Source of the DNA: Liolophura sinensis
Taxonomy: Eukaryota; Mollusca; Polyplacophora; Chitonida; Chitonidae
Length of the DNA stretch: 64,000 nt
Direction: 5' to 3'
Assembly (NCBI RefSeq): GCF_032854445.1
Contig: NC_088302.1
Coordinates: forward strand, 30,163,979 to 30,227,978
In this document: positions 46,946-60,100 of the stretch, one piece after another
Layout: the number at the start of each line of letters is the position of its first letter
Position numbering within the stretch: position 1 is the first letter of the stretch
The notes under the pieces: model-generated
The model's input: the letters and a program-made list of their open reading frames with translations, nothing else
Database searches by the model: none
Told to the model about the DNA's origin: nothing
Translations under genes and position numbers: made by a program

Positions 46946-49259
46946 TTATAAGAGCCTTATTCAGTTGCAATGACGTTCGGAAGAACGTTATGGATTGGTC
47001 AGTTAAAAATCCGAAATAAATACCAAGTAGAACACATATGCATGTATCTGTATCGTCTAGAAGTTAAGTATTTATGTCACTATGATAGGAGAAAAAAAAA
47101 CACAATATCGTTTTATCGATGTCATTATGCAACTGTCAGCAGATTCTCGGCTCCACCCAGTATGAGCATGTTCATGGTTAACTTTATAGCCATATGCTTA
47201 TCGACGCCTTATCCCTGTACCGTGCCATGTATGATCTCTCTGTTTTCTGGTGAACACAGCTTCCATTTAAAGCGCGTACCTGTCCACGCAGCCCTGCCAC
47301 ACTATAACGCAACGCTGTTGAATATACGATTATCGACGTTTGATCGCTAATGCCTCAGTGATAATGATACTAGATAATGTCCGTCGTCTAGACCACCTAC
47401 AGATATTGCCTTTTATTATAATATTGACAGCTTTAGATATGTTTTACGTAACGTGCCATACTTATGCCAGTATTCTCATGGTGATTTCCTTTTTGACGTC
47501 AATGAATGGTTTTATATAGGTTTGTACAGCCTTAAGTTGAGGTGGCTTGCACTGACTTGCACTGTCACGAGTGTTTGTCAATATTACAGTTATGTACTGT
47601 ATCCCCACTAAATCAAATCTATATACAAGTTTACATCTCAGTCAGACATCGCAACTTGTTGGCTTACAATATCTTGTATCAGAGACATTGCCCATCTTAC
47701 CATATTTTCCAAACTGTATACAGGTGCACAATTACTACAAGCAGAAAGACAGTTATTGTTTTACCAGGTATAGATACGCGATATGCAGGTTTCCGTGTCT
47801 GTACACTGATTGTAAAGGGCAGTGGGGCCCAAATGGGTATGATTTCTTCATCTCTGAGATCACTCATTTATACACTTAAATCCCAAAACATCAACAGGCG
47901 AATAGGGAGAAAGCAACTGTACTTGAATACAAGCTGTTTTAAAACACCAACTTTCTTGCTTGATTTATTATCTGACACTGTTGCTGCAGTAAGTAGTTGC
48001 TTTTCTCTCAACGGAAACAAATCTCCTTGAGTTTCAGAAAAAAAAGCAAACACCCAAGGCTGTTGGATAACCTAGGAGTTCCTCACGTTTGAGGTGAAAC
48101 GATACGGCAATTGACGCCGTTTTGATAAAGATAACAGCACGATTGGATGCTACTTGATCCCCAGGGGAAATCTGTTCTTCTCCTCCAATGCCCTCCAAGG
48201 CAAAATTGGTCGGATTCTTCTGATGGCCTTGATGTAAAAAATGGTAATGGAGACGTACATGCCTGAAAACGAGTGATGTCTGGAGGAACTCACCTGTGTA
48301 TAACGCCTTCATTTCCTGGGTGAGCAGCGAAGATAAGTGTCTCTGTGTTCCACAAAGCCATGCTATCTACACTTCTAACAATGCACAGACTTCCTGTCCA
48401 ACTGTTGTGTTTGGTGACGATGCTCTCATTGAGCGATGAATTCTCAACAACTGAAACATCAGCAAAAATGGCAAGTACCAGGTGAGGTTTGTTGATTAAT
48501 TTATCGGCCTGTTGGATTGTGATCTGAATTGATTTTTTGACACGTGTGATCATTCTCTCATATAGACCTCAAAGAACGACACAGACTTAACTACGGTCAA
48601 GTACAGAGGCCATACTGTGCCGTCTTGTATACCTAACAATATTTCTAGGTAGAATGAGATTCCGAAAATATTTGTGTATAATGTCTGTACACACTGCGAT
48701 TTGGAAACCTGTACACACAGAGTACACATATCTGTTGCTAAATGAAATGTTATCGAAACAGAAATAAGACAAAGTTTTGTCTCGGATGATCAGATTTAGA
48801 AGACGTTAGCTTTAACTTTTAATTTGTTTCTGTACAGACAAATCACTGAGAAATTTACAGGTAATATTTATAATTGTCACATATTAATGTATGATATATT
48901 CATTTTCTTTGAGATAGTTTTTTATTTACACCGGAATTGATTTGAGTGCTACACAATTTGCACCAATAAAATAAATAAATAAAATTCATTGTAATCATTT
49001 GAAATATATGTTGTGGCCTATCACAAACAAATTTTGTGAAATAAAGGAAAGAAAATTCCGTTTCAGGTTTGTCATCCTGCACTTTAAGATTAACTTTCCG
49101 CCATTTTGTTCATATCAGAAAATTAGGTCGGTGCTCAGTTCAGTGATAAATCTGGAACAGCTGGAGTACAACCTTGGTTTAATCAGAAGACGCGTATAGC
49201 CGCAGGTTCCCTGTGGTCCTATAATCTCTGATGTGGTTTATCTAATTTTAATGATGTAT

Positions 49260-49265
49260 CTATAT

Positions 49266-49328
<63 letters not shown>

Positions 49329-49470
49329 TTTCATTGGTGTTTTACGCCGTACTCAAGAATATTTCACTTATACAACGGCGGCCAGCATTATGGTGGGTGG
49401 AAACCGGGCAGAGCCCTTGGGAAATCCACGGCCATCCGCAGGTTGCTGACAGACCTTCCCACGGATATAT
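49260..49470 (-). mobile_element. 5'-truncated SINE with a long (TTTA)n tail
   Basis: About 17 TTTA units (49261-49332) lead into the minus-strand SINE body, which stops near CAGACCTTCCCAC. The long run is the SINE's own tail expanded as a microsatellite. Confidence 0.9.
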
Positions 49471-49654
49471 CTATAAATGCTTTTCTTAATTCTTCCTAAG
49501 CCATGGATCTAGCGTGCTATTACTTAATCATTTACACGAAAAGCTAGAATAAATCCCCAACTGAGGATTTTGTGAACATGAGAAAGAACTTTCCTTGCTG
49601 TTCTGGATTTACTCTCTTCAAAGTGGCCTTGTATATTGTATCTTTAATTCGCAG

Positions 49655-52600
49655 ACGAACCATCTTTGACGACCTGTTGATTGACTACGATCCCAAGATT
49701 TCACCCCACTACGACGAAGGTATGTTCAAATCATGCAGAACTCTATGTCACTGGTGGTATGCTTCACACTTTTACTGTCTTGTAAGTTTCCGGATGTCCG
49801 GAGATCCCAGAGGCACGTAGAAGCACCGTCTTCAACACACCGTAACGGTTTTACATTAAATAAGGCTACATGGTATACACATTTTTGTAACGATAACCGA
49901 TACTGTTCTCGCGGGAACTCCGGTTACGTCCATGGCAACCATAAAACCAACCCCAATGGTAGAAGTGAAAGATGCTTGAGTATGGGGCTAGACAGCAACA
50001 AACTAACTTAATAAATTAATAAATAATAAATATATCGGTTGCTTCTGTGTAAATTGGGCGTTATTACGATGCCATATCTTCCCTAACAGTTAAATATTAA
50101 TTTTATACATTTCAGACATACCGACTAATGTCTCGGTGCAGATATACATCTACAGCATGGACACCTTTAACGAAGCTACGATGGTAAGAACAGTGAAACT
50201 TGGCCAGGTGTACGGGTGAATGTGGTCTTTTCTTTTTCGTGTAGCACTACAAATAGGCCACAGGAATAACAACAGCACCTGCACAACTTAATATCAGAAA
50301 AAAACTAAATACCGGTAAAAGAAAATCAGTAATCTGGTAACAACAAAAAACGAAGTTATTTATTTATTTGATTGGTGTTTTACTCCGTACTCAAGAATAT
50401 TTCACTTACACGACGGCGGTCAGCATTATGGTTGAAGGAAACCGGGCAGTTGGCTGGGAAAACCCACGACATCCGCAGGTCGCTCTCAGACCTTCCCACG
50501 TACGGTCGGAGAGTAAAGCCAGCATGAGCTGGACTTGAACTCACAGCGACCGCATTGGCGGTGATCCTTTGGTGATGTGTGTTAAACGTCGTTTTGGGAA
50601 TTGTCCCAGGGGTTATTAACTCGGAACGTTCAGTTTGGTTGACGGCTGGTATATGAATGTCTGTTTCGATGCAGAGATTCTATATGATAAAAGAAACTGA
50701 GGCCATAGCTTTGAAGAATACATCTACAACCATGTACCTTAAAGGGTTTTTTCCTTGAGATCATTCCATTGTTCATTTAATATCAAACATTCCCGGTTAC
50801 CTTTCTTTTGTGAGCAGTACTTTAACTCAAGTTTAATATTAGTTTCTTTGATGCCGACCACCAGCTGTCAACCTTTGTTATCTATAATATCAACATGCGT
50901 CTTTGCACCTTTGGTGTCTTGCTTCAGGAATACTCTCTGACGATCTTCGTCCGTCAGAAGTGGCATGACGCCCGCTTGTCTTACTCCGACTTCCCTATTA
51001 TCACAGAACCACTGGAGCTGGACACGAAGGTCATGGCCAGGGTCTGGGTACCGGATCTGTACTTTACTAACGAGAAGAGGGCAACCTTCCACATTGTCAC
51101 CGTGCCCAACAAGCTTATGCACCTCTACCGGAACGGCACCATCTTATACAGCGTCAGGTAGAGAAAATGGGGGCAGTGGACGTGAAGCGTGAAGTAATGG
51201 TTGAATGCTTTAGTAAAATATAGTTATACTTTGCACAAATGAAATCAAGGAGGCTAAATTTAAAGAGTCAGGGCTGGTATTTGTCAACCAAGACTTTAAT
51301 CACAAACTGCACATGCTTAGAAAGCCAAACTCGGAACAGGAAAGAATTCAAATTGCTACATTGAACATTGTTTTGCAGGAAAGAACAAGTGTGCAAAGTT
51401 TAAACTTCCTAGAGCAAAACATTTTGATTGCAGCTGAGTTTGAATTTCACAGTTAAGCCTTAAATTGACTGATACACATGATCTCTGATCTGTACCCAGT
51501 TTAGAATTGTAGGCATCGTAAATTCTTTTACTCCATTGTTTGAAAGAATTAGAAAACATGCCATTGATGTGACTTTTACTATATATGGTGAAAGTTTTAA
51601 ACTTTCTAGTACTTCTGTTCACAGATTATCCGTGACGTTATTGTGTATGATGGAATTGCACAAATACCCATTCGACACCCAAATCTGTGACATTACTGCA
51701 GAAAGTTGTAAGTATGTGTGTGTTTTTTCCCATTCTATGACAAATAAAGACATGTGTGTGTTTCTCCTAATAGTTGATGATAGTTTATATCGCTTTGTTA
51801 TTCGGTTTGTCAATCCAAGCAATCCATTATCTTTCTCAGCAAAACAGAAACATCAGCGCATAACCTAATGTGACAGAGGTTCCTGAAATGAGTGAATCTT
51901 GTAACCTGAAATACGCATTTCCTTGCTATATGTTTTGACGGGCTGCAATAGCTTTCACCGGAGTAGGAAATGCTTTAGAGTTCTGTAACTTTTTAACGTC
52001 ATCCCGTCGTTCATTGTTACAGACAGTTACACGACGGACTCCTTGGTGTTCCACTGGTTTGATCACAAACCTATAGTGTATTCAGACAGTCTGTTAATAC
52101 CACAGTTCAGGAAACAAGACACAACGGCCCTTGACTGCACAAAAACGTACGGCGAAGGTGAGTCTGGGAAATGTGTATGAGCCGTTAAACCGCAACTGTC
52201 CCGTTTTGATGCCGGATGTAGGGGTGTTGGTGGCTAGATTGACATACCTTTAAGCTGCATTCGTGGGATTCAACCGATTCCTGGAACCATTTAAATTTAT
52301 TTTACAATATTTCAGTAGATGACAATGATATAAAGGGCACTAAAACACTCCAATTGCAGTGAACTTGATTAGTGAAGGACCTTTTTCAATCGAGAGAGTA
52401 CATCGCATGTTTTGTTGGCACATCGGAAGAATTTGTAATTGTATCTCACAATTGCACATGAGTGGAAACATTTAGAATGGTTTTCGATGTTACAGTGGAA
52501 TAATAATTCTTACCCCGATGGCATCCACAACTTATGAAAGATGTTAATTTATTCACTGATCATCACGGTAAACAAATACTCCTTGTTGAGGTGAAATGAC

Positions 52601-55600
52601 CCCCTTCATTCAGACGGTACAAGCTGCATAGTTAATATTACGGTTACTTTACGGGAAAATGTATACCATTTTATCAATAAACCTTCTTAAAATCCGTCCA
52701 TGTTTTCTTTGTGACTCCTGCCAAGGGACAGCGGATTAATGGGAAGTCAGTTCTCTCTCTTCTACCAAGAATGCTTTGATGCAGAATTTTACAAACCAGG
52801 CCTTATTTTCGAATCTTTGGATAGTAATTTCCTTTATCTCTGATTTCAAAATATTACACATTATTCCTCTTCCCTAACCGTGCTTATCCAAAAAAATGGT
52901 ATAATTTCAGTACAGATTCCGCATGTGCCAATTTATGTTTCTCGTTAAACAACAATGGGGAATGATTCATATTTTCAGCGAGTTTTAGTTTAATGTTTAC
53001 TGCTACTTGTGGTCGTATGTCTTCGGTTTGGTTAGTCGCATTCGCACAATGTACATATCACACCTGCATTTCTATGAACAATAAATATAGATACCAATAT
53101 AGCTAGCATAAGCGGTATAGTTTGGCGCAATGTAGATATCACAGTTGCGTTTTTAAGGACAGTAAATATTATAGATATGAGGATAGCTGACACAACACTA
53201 AGACCAGCTGTACGTCTTCGGTTTCGGTTTCGGCATTCCCACAAGTGTTTTGGTTTGGCGAAATGTAGATATCACAGTTGCGTTTGTAAATATTATAGAT
53301 ATCAGTACACCTGATAGAACACTCAAACTGTACGTCTTCAGTATTAATAAACTTTTTCATTCTGTTTCATTGTCGGATGATAGAAACTAAATTCCAGAAT
53401 TAACGTTAACCAACTGAGCCACGTAGGCCCCCCCCCCCCCCCCCCCCCTTGTAGGCATTATATTGGGTTGGCATAAAAATATGAGCCGTACTTTGACACT
53501 CAGCATCTCCGAAACCCTCTTACGTCAGCTTATTAAAATTTACACACTCAAAGGCCATTATGTCCAAAGTATACAGACCAAATTTCAATTTCACCCTTTA
53601 AGATTTCTGTTCATGGGACCAAAATCAAAATAGATTAATAAATGCATGTTCCGGACATTTCAAAATGATTTTCTATCTTCTTTTACTTGAAAAGGTGACC
53701 AATTCCTTGTCCACCGCAGAGAAAACCATCTTGATTCAGCAAAACTTGTGCCTATCTGGCAGCGCGCTCTACTCATACACCTGATAAGTGATGCAATGTG
53801 GATCACCGGAACGTGCGTTTTTTGAGGCAATGTTTTCATTTTAACCCTGCGTATAGACTACTCAAGCTATGACCTTGAAAATTGGTCAGTATATTAAAAA
53901 AATCATCCCATTTGAATGTCTAAAAGTTTGAAAGAGTTTGAACAAAGGATAATGTTTTATGCCCACCCGATATACAAGTTGGACGACTCTGTAACTTAGC
54001 ACTAAATGTGAATCATGATTGGTTCAGTCTCTTAAACCTACTCAGTTTATTTCTTCGTAAATCGTACTCACAGATATATTAAGCGAAAACAAAAATTAAA
54101 ACTACTGACGACTAATGCTCAGGAGCTATAGTTCATTAAACCAGACCGACATTATATTTTCGGGAATTAAAATAGGACAATTAAACTGGGCGTCTCTCGA
54201 AAGACTTAGTGGAATTTTGTATGCTGTTGATTGCCAAGGATGCCATTGTTACCATCTGTTTTAACAATTCTATCTGTTATGACTGCAGCTGAAAGAACCG
54301 TATAATGCCAGAGTAAACAAAAGTGGGAGTTCGCTTCAATGCGTTTCTGCTTTTTCAGTTTTCCTAGCAGTAAGTGTCTGTGGCACTCTGTTGTAATTTT
54401 TTTGTTATTCTGGTACGGCCTCCGGCCAGGATTTGACCCCCGATCCCCCAGCCACATAGGAGGCGTGTTTATTCACCTTTCCCCATGCTTTCTACTGCTC
54501 GTCTGACTTATACAGCTTTTCTCGTGCGAAGCTCATAGGTTGTGCGATCTATTCCATGCCGTCCTCGATACCCATTTTTTAGTAAAGAAACTAGTGAAGA
54601 TTCTGTAATTCTGATTTCTACACTTTATATACATGCGTGAAGTCATAACTGTAATCATATCCAATAGAACTATACGCCATATCGTATACCGAGACATGCC
54701 GTAAAGAATCTACCTAACCTGAGCTATATAAAAACGTGGGGGTATCTCATATATAGACTGATGATACGCCTGAGCTAGCTGCCTTTGCAATGTTCTGTAC
54801 CATCATTCAGCTATTTACCCATCTCACTTAGTTTGTGCCCGGTTGCTCAAAACTGGTTTAAGACTTAATACCAGATTTAACTTTAAGCCAAGTCTTCAAT
54901 TTTGAATTTAACCTAAAAATTGTGTAACATTATATTAAATATGAACTGCAGCTGAGGAGACTTTGACTAAAAATTTAAATATAAAATATGACTTAATACT
55001 AGTGCTAGCTAACATACTTTCGAACAACAGGACGATGTCGATACATACCACAAATAATCTAATTCAATTTTTGCTATTATTTTAGAATATCCCAAATAAC
55101 ACATAAATAATAGTAACTTTTTCAAGTTTTAGAATGGTTTCAAAGCTATGAATAATACTGGTACGAGTCTGATATTGAGTGAAAGGCAATAATTTGAGCT
55201 GTCCTTGGTAAATACAGAGAACAATTTCATTGCGAGAGAATATGAATTTTTTGCCAAAAATCTCTAGTACTACCTCTTTAAAGCCGTATAGCCTACATGT
55301 ATATGTAGTTGCTTTACGTGTGCAACTCTACAAAACACTTCCACTTTCCATGCGGTGTTTATACTGCAACTGTGGGGGCCTCCGTGGCTCAGTTGGTTAG
55401 CGCGCTAGCGCAGCGTAATGACCCAGGAGTCTCTCACCAATGCGGTCGCTGTGAGTTCAAGTCCAGCTCATGCTGGCTTCCTCCCCGGCCGTACGTGGGA
55501 AGGTCTATCAACAACCTGCGGATGGTCGTGGGTTTCCCCCGGGCTCTGCCCGGTTTCCTCCCTCCATAATGCTGGCCGCTGTCGTATAAGTGAAATATTC

Positions 55601-57195
55601 TTGAGTACGGCGTAAAACACCAATAAAATAAATAAATAAATGTACTGCAACCGTAGCTGGAGGGAATTTCCCATAGCTCAGTTATTGGAATAATTGATTT
55701 CAAATGTAAAAATCCGAGTTCAACATTAAATGAACTGAAGTCAGTGTATAACAAAGGGAAACAAGCTTGTAGCATTTTGTATTGAACAGAGTTATATAAA
55801 CAGTCTTACAGCTTAATTTCGTTATGTATAATTTTTACATGTTTTATATATAATATAATAGAATATACAGTCACCTGATATATTATGAAACAGTAAAACA
55901 ATAAAACCATTCAATTTAAACACTAAATGTCTGGTTTTCGTTTTTCATGCAGTCGGAAATTTCACGTGCATCCGGGCGTCCATCGTTCTGGAAAGAGACA
56001 TCTGGTATTACGTCTTTCAGGTATACATCCCCAGTACCTTGATCGTTATCCTCTCCTGGGTCTCCTTCTGGCTCGATGTGGACGCCATCCCCGCCAGAAT
56101 CACGCTCGGAGTGCTCACAGTGCTGACTCTCACTACCCAGAGCTCCAGTCTCCGCAACACGCTACCTAAGGTTTCCTACATCAAGGCTATAGACGTCTGG
56201 ATGGCCCTGTGTCTGGGCTTCGTCTTCTCTGCTCTGCTCGAGTTTGCTTTTGTAAACGTTCTCTCTAGACGGAAGAAGAGCGACCCCAAAACGGAGAGCA
56301 AAACCGGAAGTAAGGTGGACGACACCAAACAGGTTAGCCATAACTGTTGAAATGGTTCAAAAAAACGTGGATAAAGCATTTATTTGTCGCCAGTGCTGCC
56401 TGATGTAAATTATTATATTTAATTCAACTCAAAATTTATTCATCCACAAAATGAGATTTTTACACAGATGTACACCACACTTTATGATGTAGTAATACAA
56501 GAGCGTTTGTTGGAATAAGGCTTCATGGGGCTGTTATATCGCCTAAAACTGTAGTACAGGTACACGGTAAAATAAACTGGTGAACGAAACTACGTAAGTT
56601 AAGTCCCTAGATGACACAGCCTTTTGGAGAAGAATAACCTAAAAACGACTATTTGCCGGAGCGGCCTTGCTTAAGAACAGCAACAGAATAATAGTAACTG
56701 TATGTGCTTAGGTGGCAGTTGTCTTATTGCGATCTAACTGGTCTCCACACATATGATTCATTTTCCAAACTTCCAATAAATTTTCATATAAGGAAATATC
56801 CAAAGGCTACTTATCGTAAGTTCTCAAAAGACCGATGGAAATCCGTTCTGCAACAAGGAGGCACAATACATGCACTCTAAGGATTGAATGGTTAAGTACA
56901 ACGTTAAACCACTCACTCACTCAAATTGCGTTCATGCCATTAACGTTAGTATTGTAAGACTTTATTACGACCAAATACGTCACTTTACCTCACCGTTTAC
57001 ATGCGACACTTTTCCTTGCCGAACCTGTGTTTCTATGTTATACAGGAAGACGAGAAGTGTGGATCGAAGACTAGTCTGACTTTAGTGGGCCGGAAACGAG
57101 CGTTATGTTTGGATCGAGTCTCGCGGGTTTTATTTCCCGCCGTGTTCTCCTTTCTGAACATATTTTACTGGCTTTCCTACACGGTCTGGCTATAA
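49655..57195 (+). CDS. Cys-loop anion channel subunit, glycine receptor/GluCl-like (gene C), first exon not found
   Basis: Exons: 49655-49719, 50116-50183, 50928-51157, 51625-51707, 52023-52157, 55953-56332, 57046-57195. Sizes 65, 68, 230, 83 and 135 equal those of gene A, all junctions are GT-AG and in frame, and the last two exons are 380 and 150. About 370 residues are covered. Seen: LIDYDP start of the ligand domain, loop D arginine ([11 protein letters not shown]), [11 protein letters not shown], a 13-residue Cys-loop, loop B ESYSYTTD, a second Cys pair around loop C (TKTYGEVGNFT between), PAR before M2, Leu at pore 6', M3, and a terminal M4 ending TVWL. AATAAA near 57440 could be its poly(A) signal. 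A start at 49578 reading through the exon 2 acceptor gives a hydrophobic leader but is probably chance. Predicted plasma-membrane ligand-gated chloride channel; ligand unknown. Confidence 0.9.
50357..50566 (-). mobile_element. SINE, head incomplete, intron 3 of gene C
   Basis: TTTATTTATTTGATTGGTG tail side, body, and B-box region GACTTGAACTCACAGCG; the match fades just past GACCGCATTGG, so the 5' end of the head is missing. Confidence 0.9.
53020..53345. repeat. degenerate ~110-bp tandem repeat, intron 6 of gene C
   Basis: Three imperfect copies marked by CGTCTTCGGTTT or GTCTTCGGTTTGG, AATGTAGATATCACAGTTGC and ATATTATAGATAT. Confidence 0.7.
53407..53448 (-). mobile_element. SINE head fragment running into poly-C
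   Basis: AACCAACTGAGCCACGTAGG is the reverse complement of the SINE 5' end. It continues into about 21 C residues (53428-53448), as if the 5' G run of the SINE had expanded. Confidence 0.7.
55374..55641 (+). mobile_element. SINE, full length, intron 6 of gene C
   Basis: The best-preserved copy: GGGGGCCTCCGTGGCTCAGT head, GAGTTCAAGTCC B box, body and AAATAAATAAAT tail. It can serve as a reference for the other copies. Confidence 0.95.
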
Positions 57196-60100
57196 TGACA
57201 ACATGTCAAAAAGAAAACCAAATCGTGTCAAACACCTTTAACCATATCCAACCAGCGTCATTTTTAATACACGTTCATCATGAATGCGATTTTACACGTT
57301 AGAAACGTTAGGGGATCCGTGACTGTGAAAGATATGGGCAAACCTGGAATTAAAACCCAGTGATGTAGGCTAGCAACTTTTATACATTAGATCAACCGAA
57401 CACGTTCAATGAAAGTGGTTTTGTCTTTGAAAATACAAAAATAAAGACAATGGAGATTAATTATGGGTAAATAAATAATCATATTGTAACTTTAAGATTA
57501 AATATTCTTTCTAGAAAATACGATTAAGTTCTAGAAAGAATAGTTAGTCTTCAAGGTACTACCTACATAAATCTATTCATTGTACTGATAGACTGAGACG
57601 GCTACCTACGCAATTTTATTATTATATACGGTGTAGTTTCAGTTTTGTGTCATGTACATTTGTAATTCAACCACAGTTCCTTCACTCACAGCTTTTATGA
57701 GAGGAGGGAAAATAGCAATTTTGATAATGAAAATTATCCTAACTTGGATAAAATATACCCCACCCACCTCCCAGACATATGCTATTCTCACAGCAAAGTT
57801 TGTAGCCATTGTTACAGGTGATTTAGATTGTGGTATGACTTCTGTCTACGTCAGGAGTTACTTTCACAAAAAATTAACGTGTGACAGATTCTGGTGGAAC
57901 CTAGATGGTCTTTACTGATATATTTCTCTTTGTATTTACTTCCCTCTAATTCAGCTGCTACGGCAGTTTCATAAGCATCGTTTTGAACGGCAGAGTAATG
58001 TGAATACATGTGAATAGTTGTAATTCCAGCGTCACTGAATACATTGATGTGTTTAAATGTCAACTGAAAACCATGACCTTGGAAATGGAAACTAACAGTA
58101 AATTCCATGCCTTGAACACCAAATGCCATTCCGACATCTTCTAAGAAACTGCAAATCGTCTTTGTATGATACTGGCTTAATTTTCTTTAAATTAAATTTT
58201 CGGCATCTTTGTTATATTCATGTTTTACCTTGTTTTGGTAATTTGTCCTGCGATTATTCACCTCTTATATTACTTTGCACGTACAAATGTCTGTGGTAAT
58301 TGTTTGGGCCTGTCATTTATAAGGTAATGTTTTTATAAAAATTTATACCTTCGACTTTTGTGGAAATCCACAGTTTAAATCCGTCCGAGATTTCGTGCAG
58401 TGGCACAGGGAACGACGTTGTTTTATCATGATCACACCAGAGGAGAAAATAGGCTATGTAGTGGAGAAACGACAAACAACAGCCGATTCTCGCCTTGTCA
58501 AGAAAATAATACGTAGCATGGTTGATTTTTCATGACGGTGTTAAATGAAGTTTTAGTGCAACACCGTTAAGTTGGAGGTTTCAGCCATTGGGACAGCGGT
58601 CGGTTGTACTCTATATAGGTCCCTTAGGGTGTAAGATTATGAACAGTGACTCGGTGTGTGATTAATTATATGGGAAAGTAAATCTGAATTGATTGATACT
58701 TTTTTTATAATCTGGGGAAGTCTGACAGTAGATATTACAATTTCTGTCACATTTACATAAGCACTCCTCCAGATATCCAAAATGTTCGTAATAAGACAGC
58801 CACAAATTAGACCCACCAATTCACCTTAGCACAAATTCTCTGTTGGTGTTCATATTTATGCTTAACAGAAATGATGACGTCACTCTGACTTTTCTCACAC
58901 TGGCAACATTTGTTGAATTTGAAATGAACTTTGTTAGGGGGCTGATAGTTTATGAAAGGAAGTTATTTGGGCTACTCCAAAACAATAGCAAAAATTAATT
59001 GCTATTATAACCGCAGGTATAGTACAAAATTCCCCTTATAGCCTCTGTAAAACATTCAACAAATTATATAGGACTGTGTACAAGTTAACAGTTGTGTTCA
59101 CACCTCACAGCAGTATCACAACAGCTCACACAAGTATCACGAGTCGCCTCCTCACATCGGTATCACGACTCCTCGCACCAGTATCACGACATCTCGCACC
59201 AATATTACCACAAATGACACCATTATGACAACACCTGACACTAGTATCACGACTACTCACACCAGTATCACGACTACTCAAACCAGTATCATGATACCTT
59301 ACACCATTATCACGACACCTCAGGTCAGTATCACGACTACTCAAGCCAGTATCATGACACCTTACACCATTTTCGCGACACCTCTGGTCAGTATCAGGAC
59401 TCCTGACACAAGAAACACGACACCTGACACCAGTATTACGACATATCACGATTAATAATACCAGTATGACAACACCTGACATCAGTATCACGAATCCTCA
59501 TACCAGTGTCACGACACATCATACCGTATAACGACTCCTCACACCAGTATCGCGACACCTCACAAGAGTATCGACCTCACTCCAGTATCACGATTTCTGA
59601 CATCAGAATCATGACCCCTCACTCCAATATCACGACTCCTCCCACCCAAATCACAGTTCACACCAAAATCACGACTCCTCACAATGGCATGACACCTCAC
59701 GCCAGTATCAGACCTCACACCAGTATCACGACATCGCACACCAGTATCACCAAACCTCGCACCAGTATCACATCTCACACCAGTAGGAAGCTTCGATTCA
59801 CTGACGCTATTTTTCTTTAACAGGACAAAGAATAATTATCAAAGGATAACTCTAATATAAGATTAGATATTTTGTCAGAAAGCCCAATTGTCCTGTTTAC
59901 TTTATTTGTTTTCTCTATCACATTAAAACTTTATTGGCGATAAGAAATGGCTGGTGACTTTAGACTCAAGTGCCTCGGATGCTTACCGAAATTGAAAAAT
60001 GTACATGAGATATATTCCAATAAACAACAAAAGGTAATTGCCGCTTTCTAGCCTCCTTTTATGTACATGTGTATGTCTCGAGCTTAGCAAATTATGATTT

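Larger units (their letters stand above)
40431..49654. other. gene-poor region upstream of gene C
   Basis: No exon can be supported. It holds SINE copies (40913-41079, 46004-46262, 49260-49470), a tRNA-like element (46866-46945) and a 38-bp minisatellite (43640-44640). The first exon of gene C, encoding its signal peptide, should lie somewhere in this stretch but could not be picked out. Open frames at 42842-43033, 47542-48030 and 48034-48553 are not recognised. Confidence 0.5.

Noticed and set aside
48034-48553. Two overlapping minus-strand open frames with ordinary-looking composition
   Set aside because: No recognisable domain, no convincing splice sites, and competing plus-strand frames nearby; not supportable as an exon.
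57851-58129. 92-codon minus-strand frame
   Set aside because: Overlaps a plus-strand frame of similar length and matches no family I know.
59126-59820. Thr-rich (plus) and Arg/Asp-rich (minus) frames
   Set aside because: Produced by the 21-bp minisatellite; no signal peptide, splice sites or other gene features.
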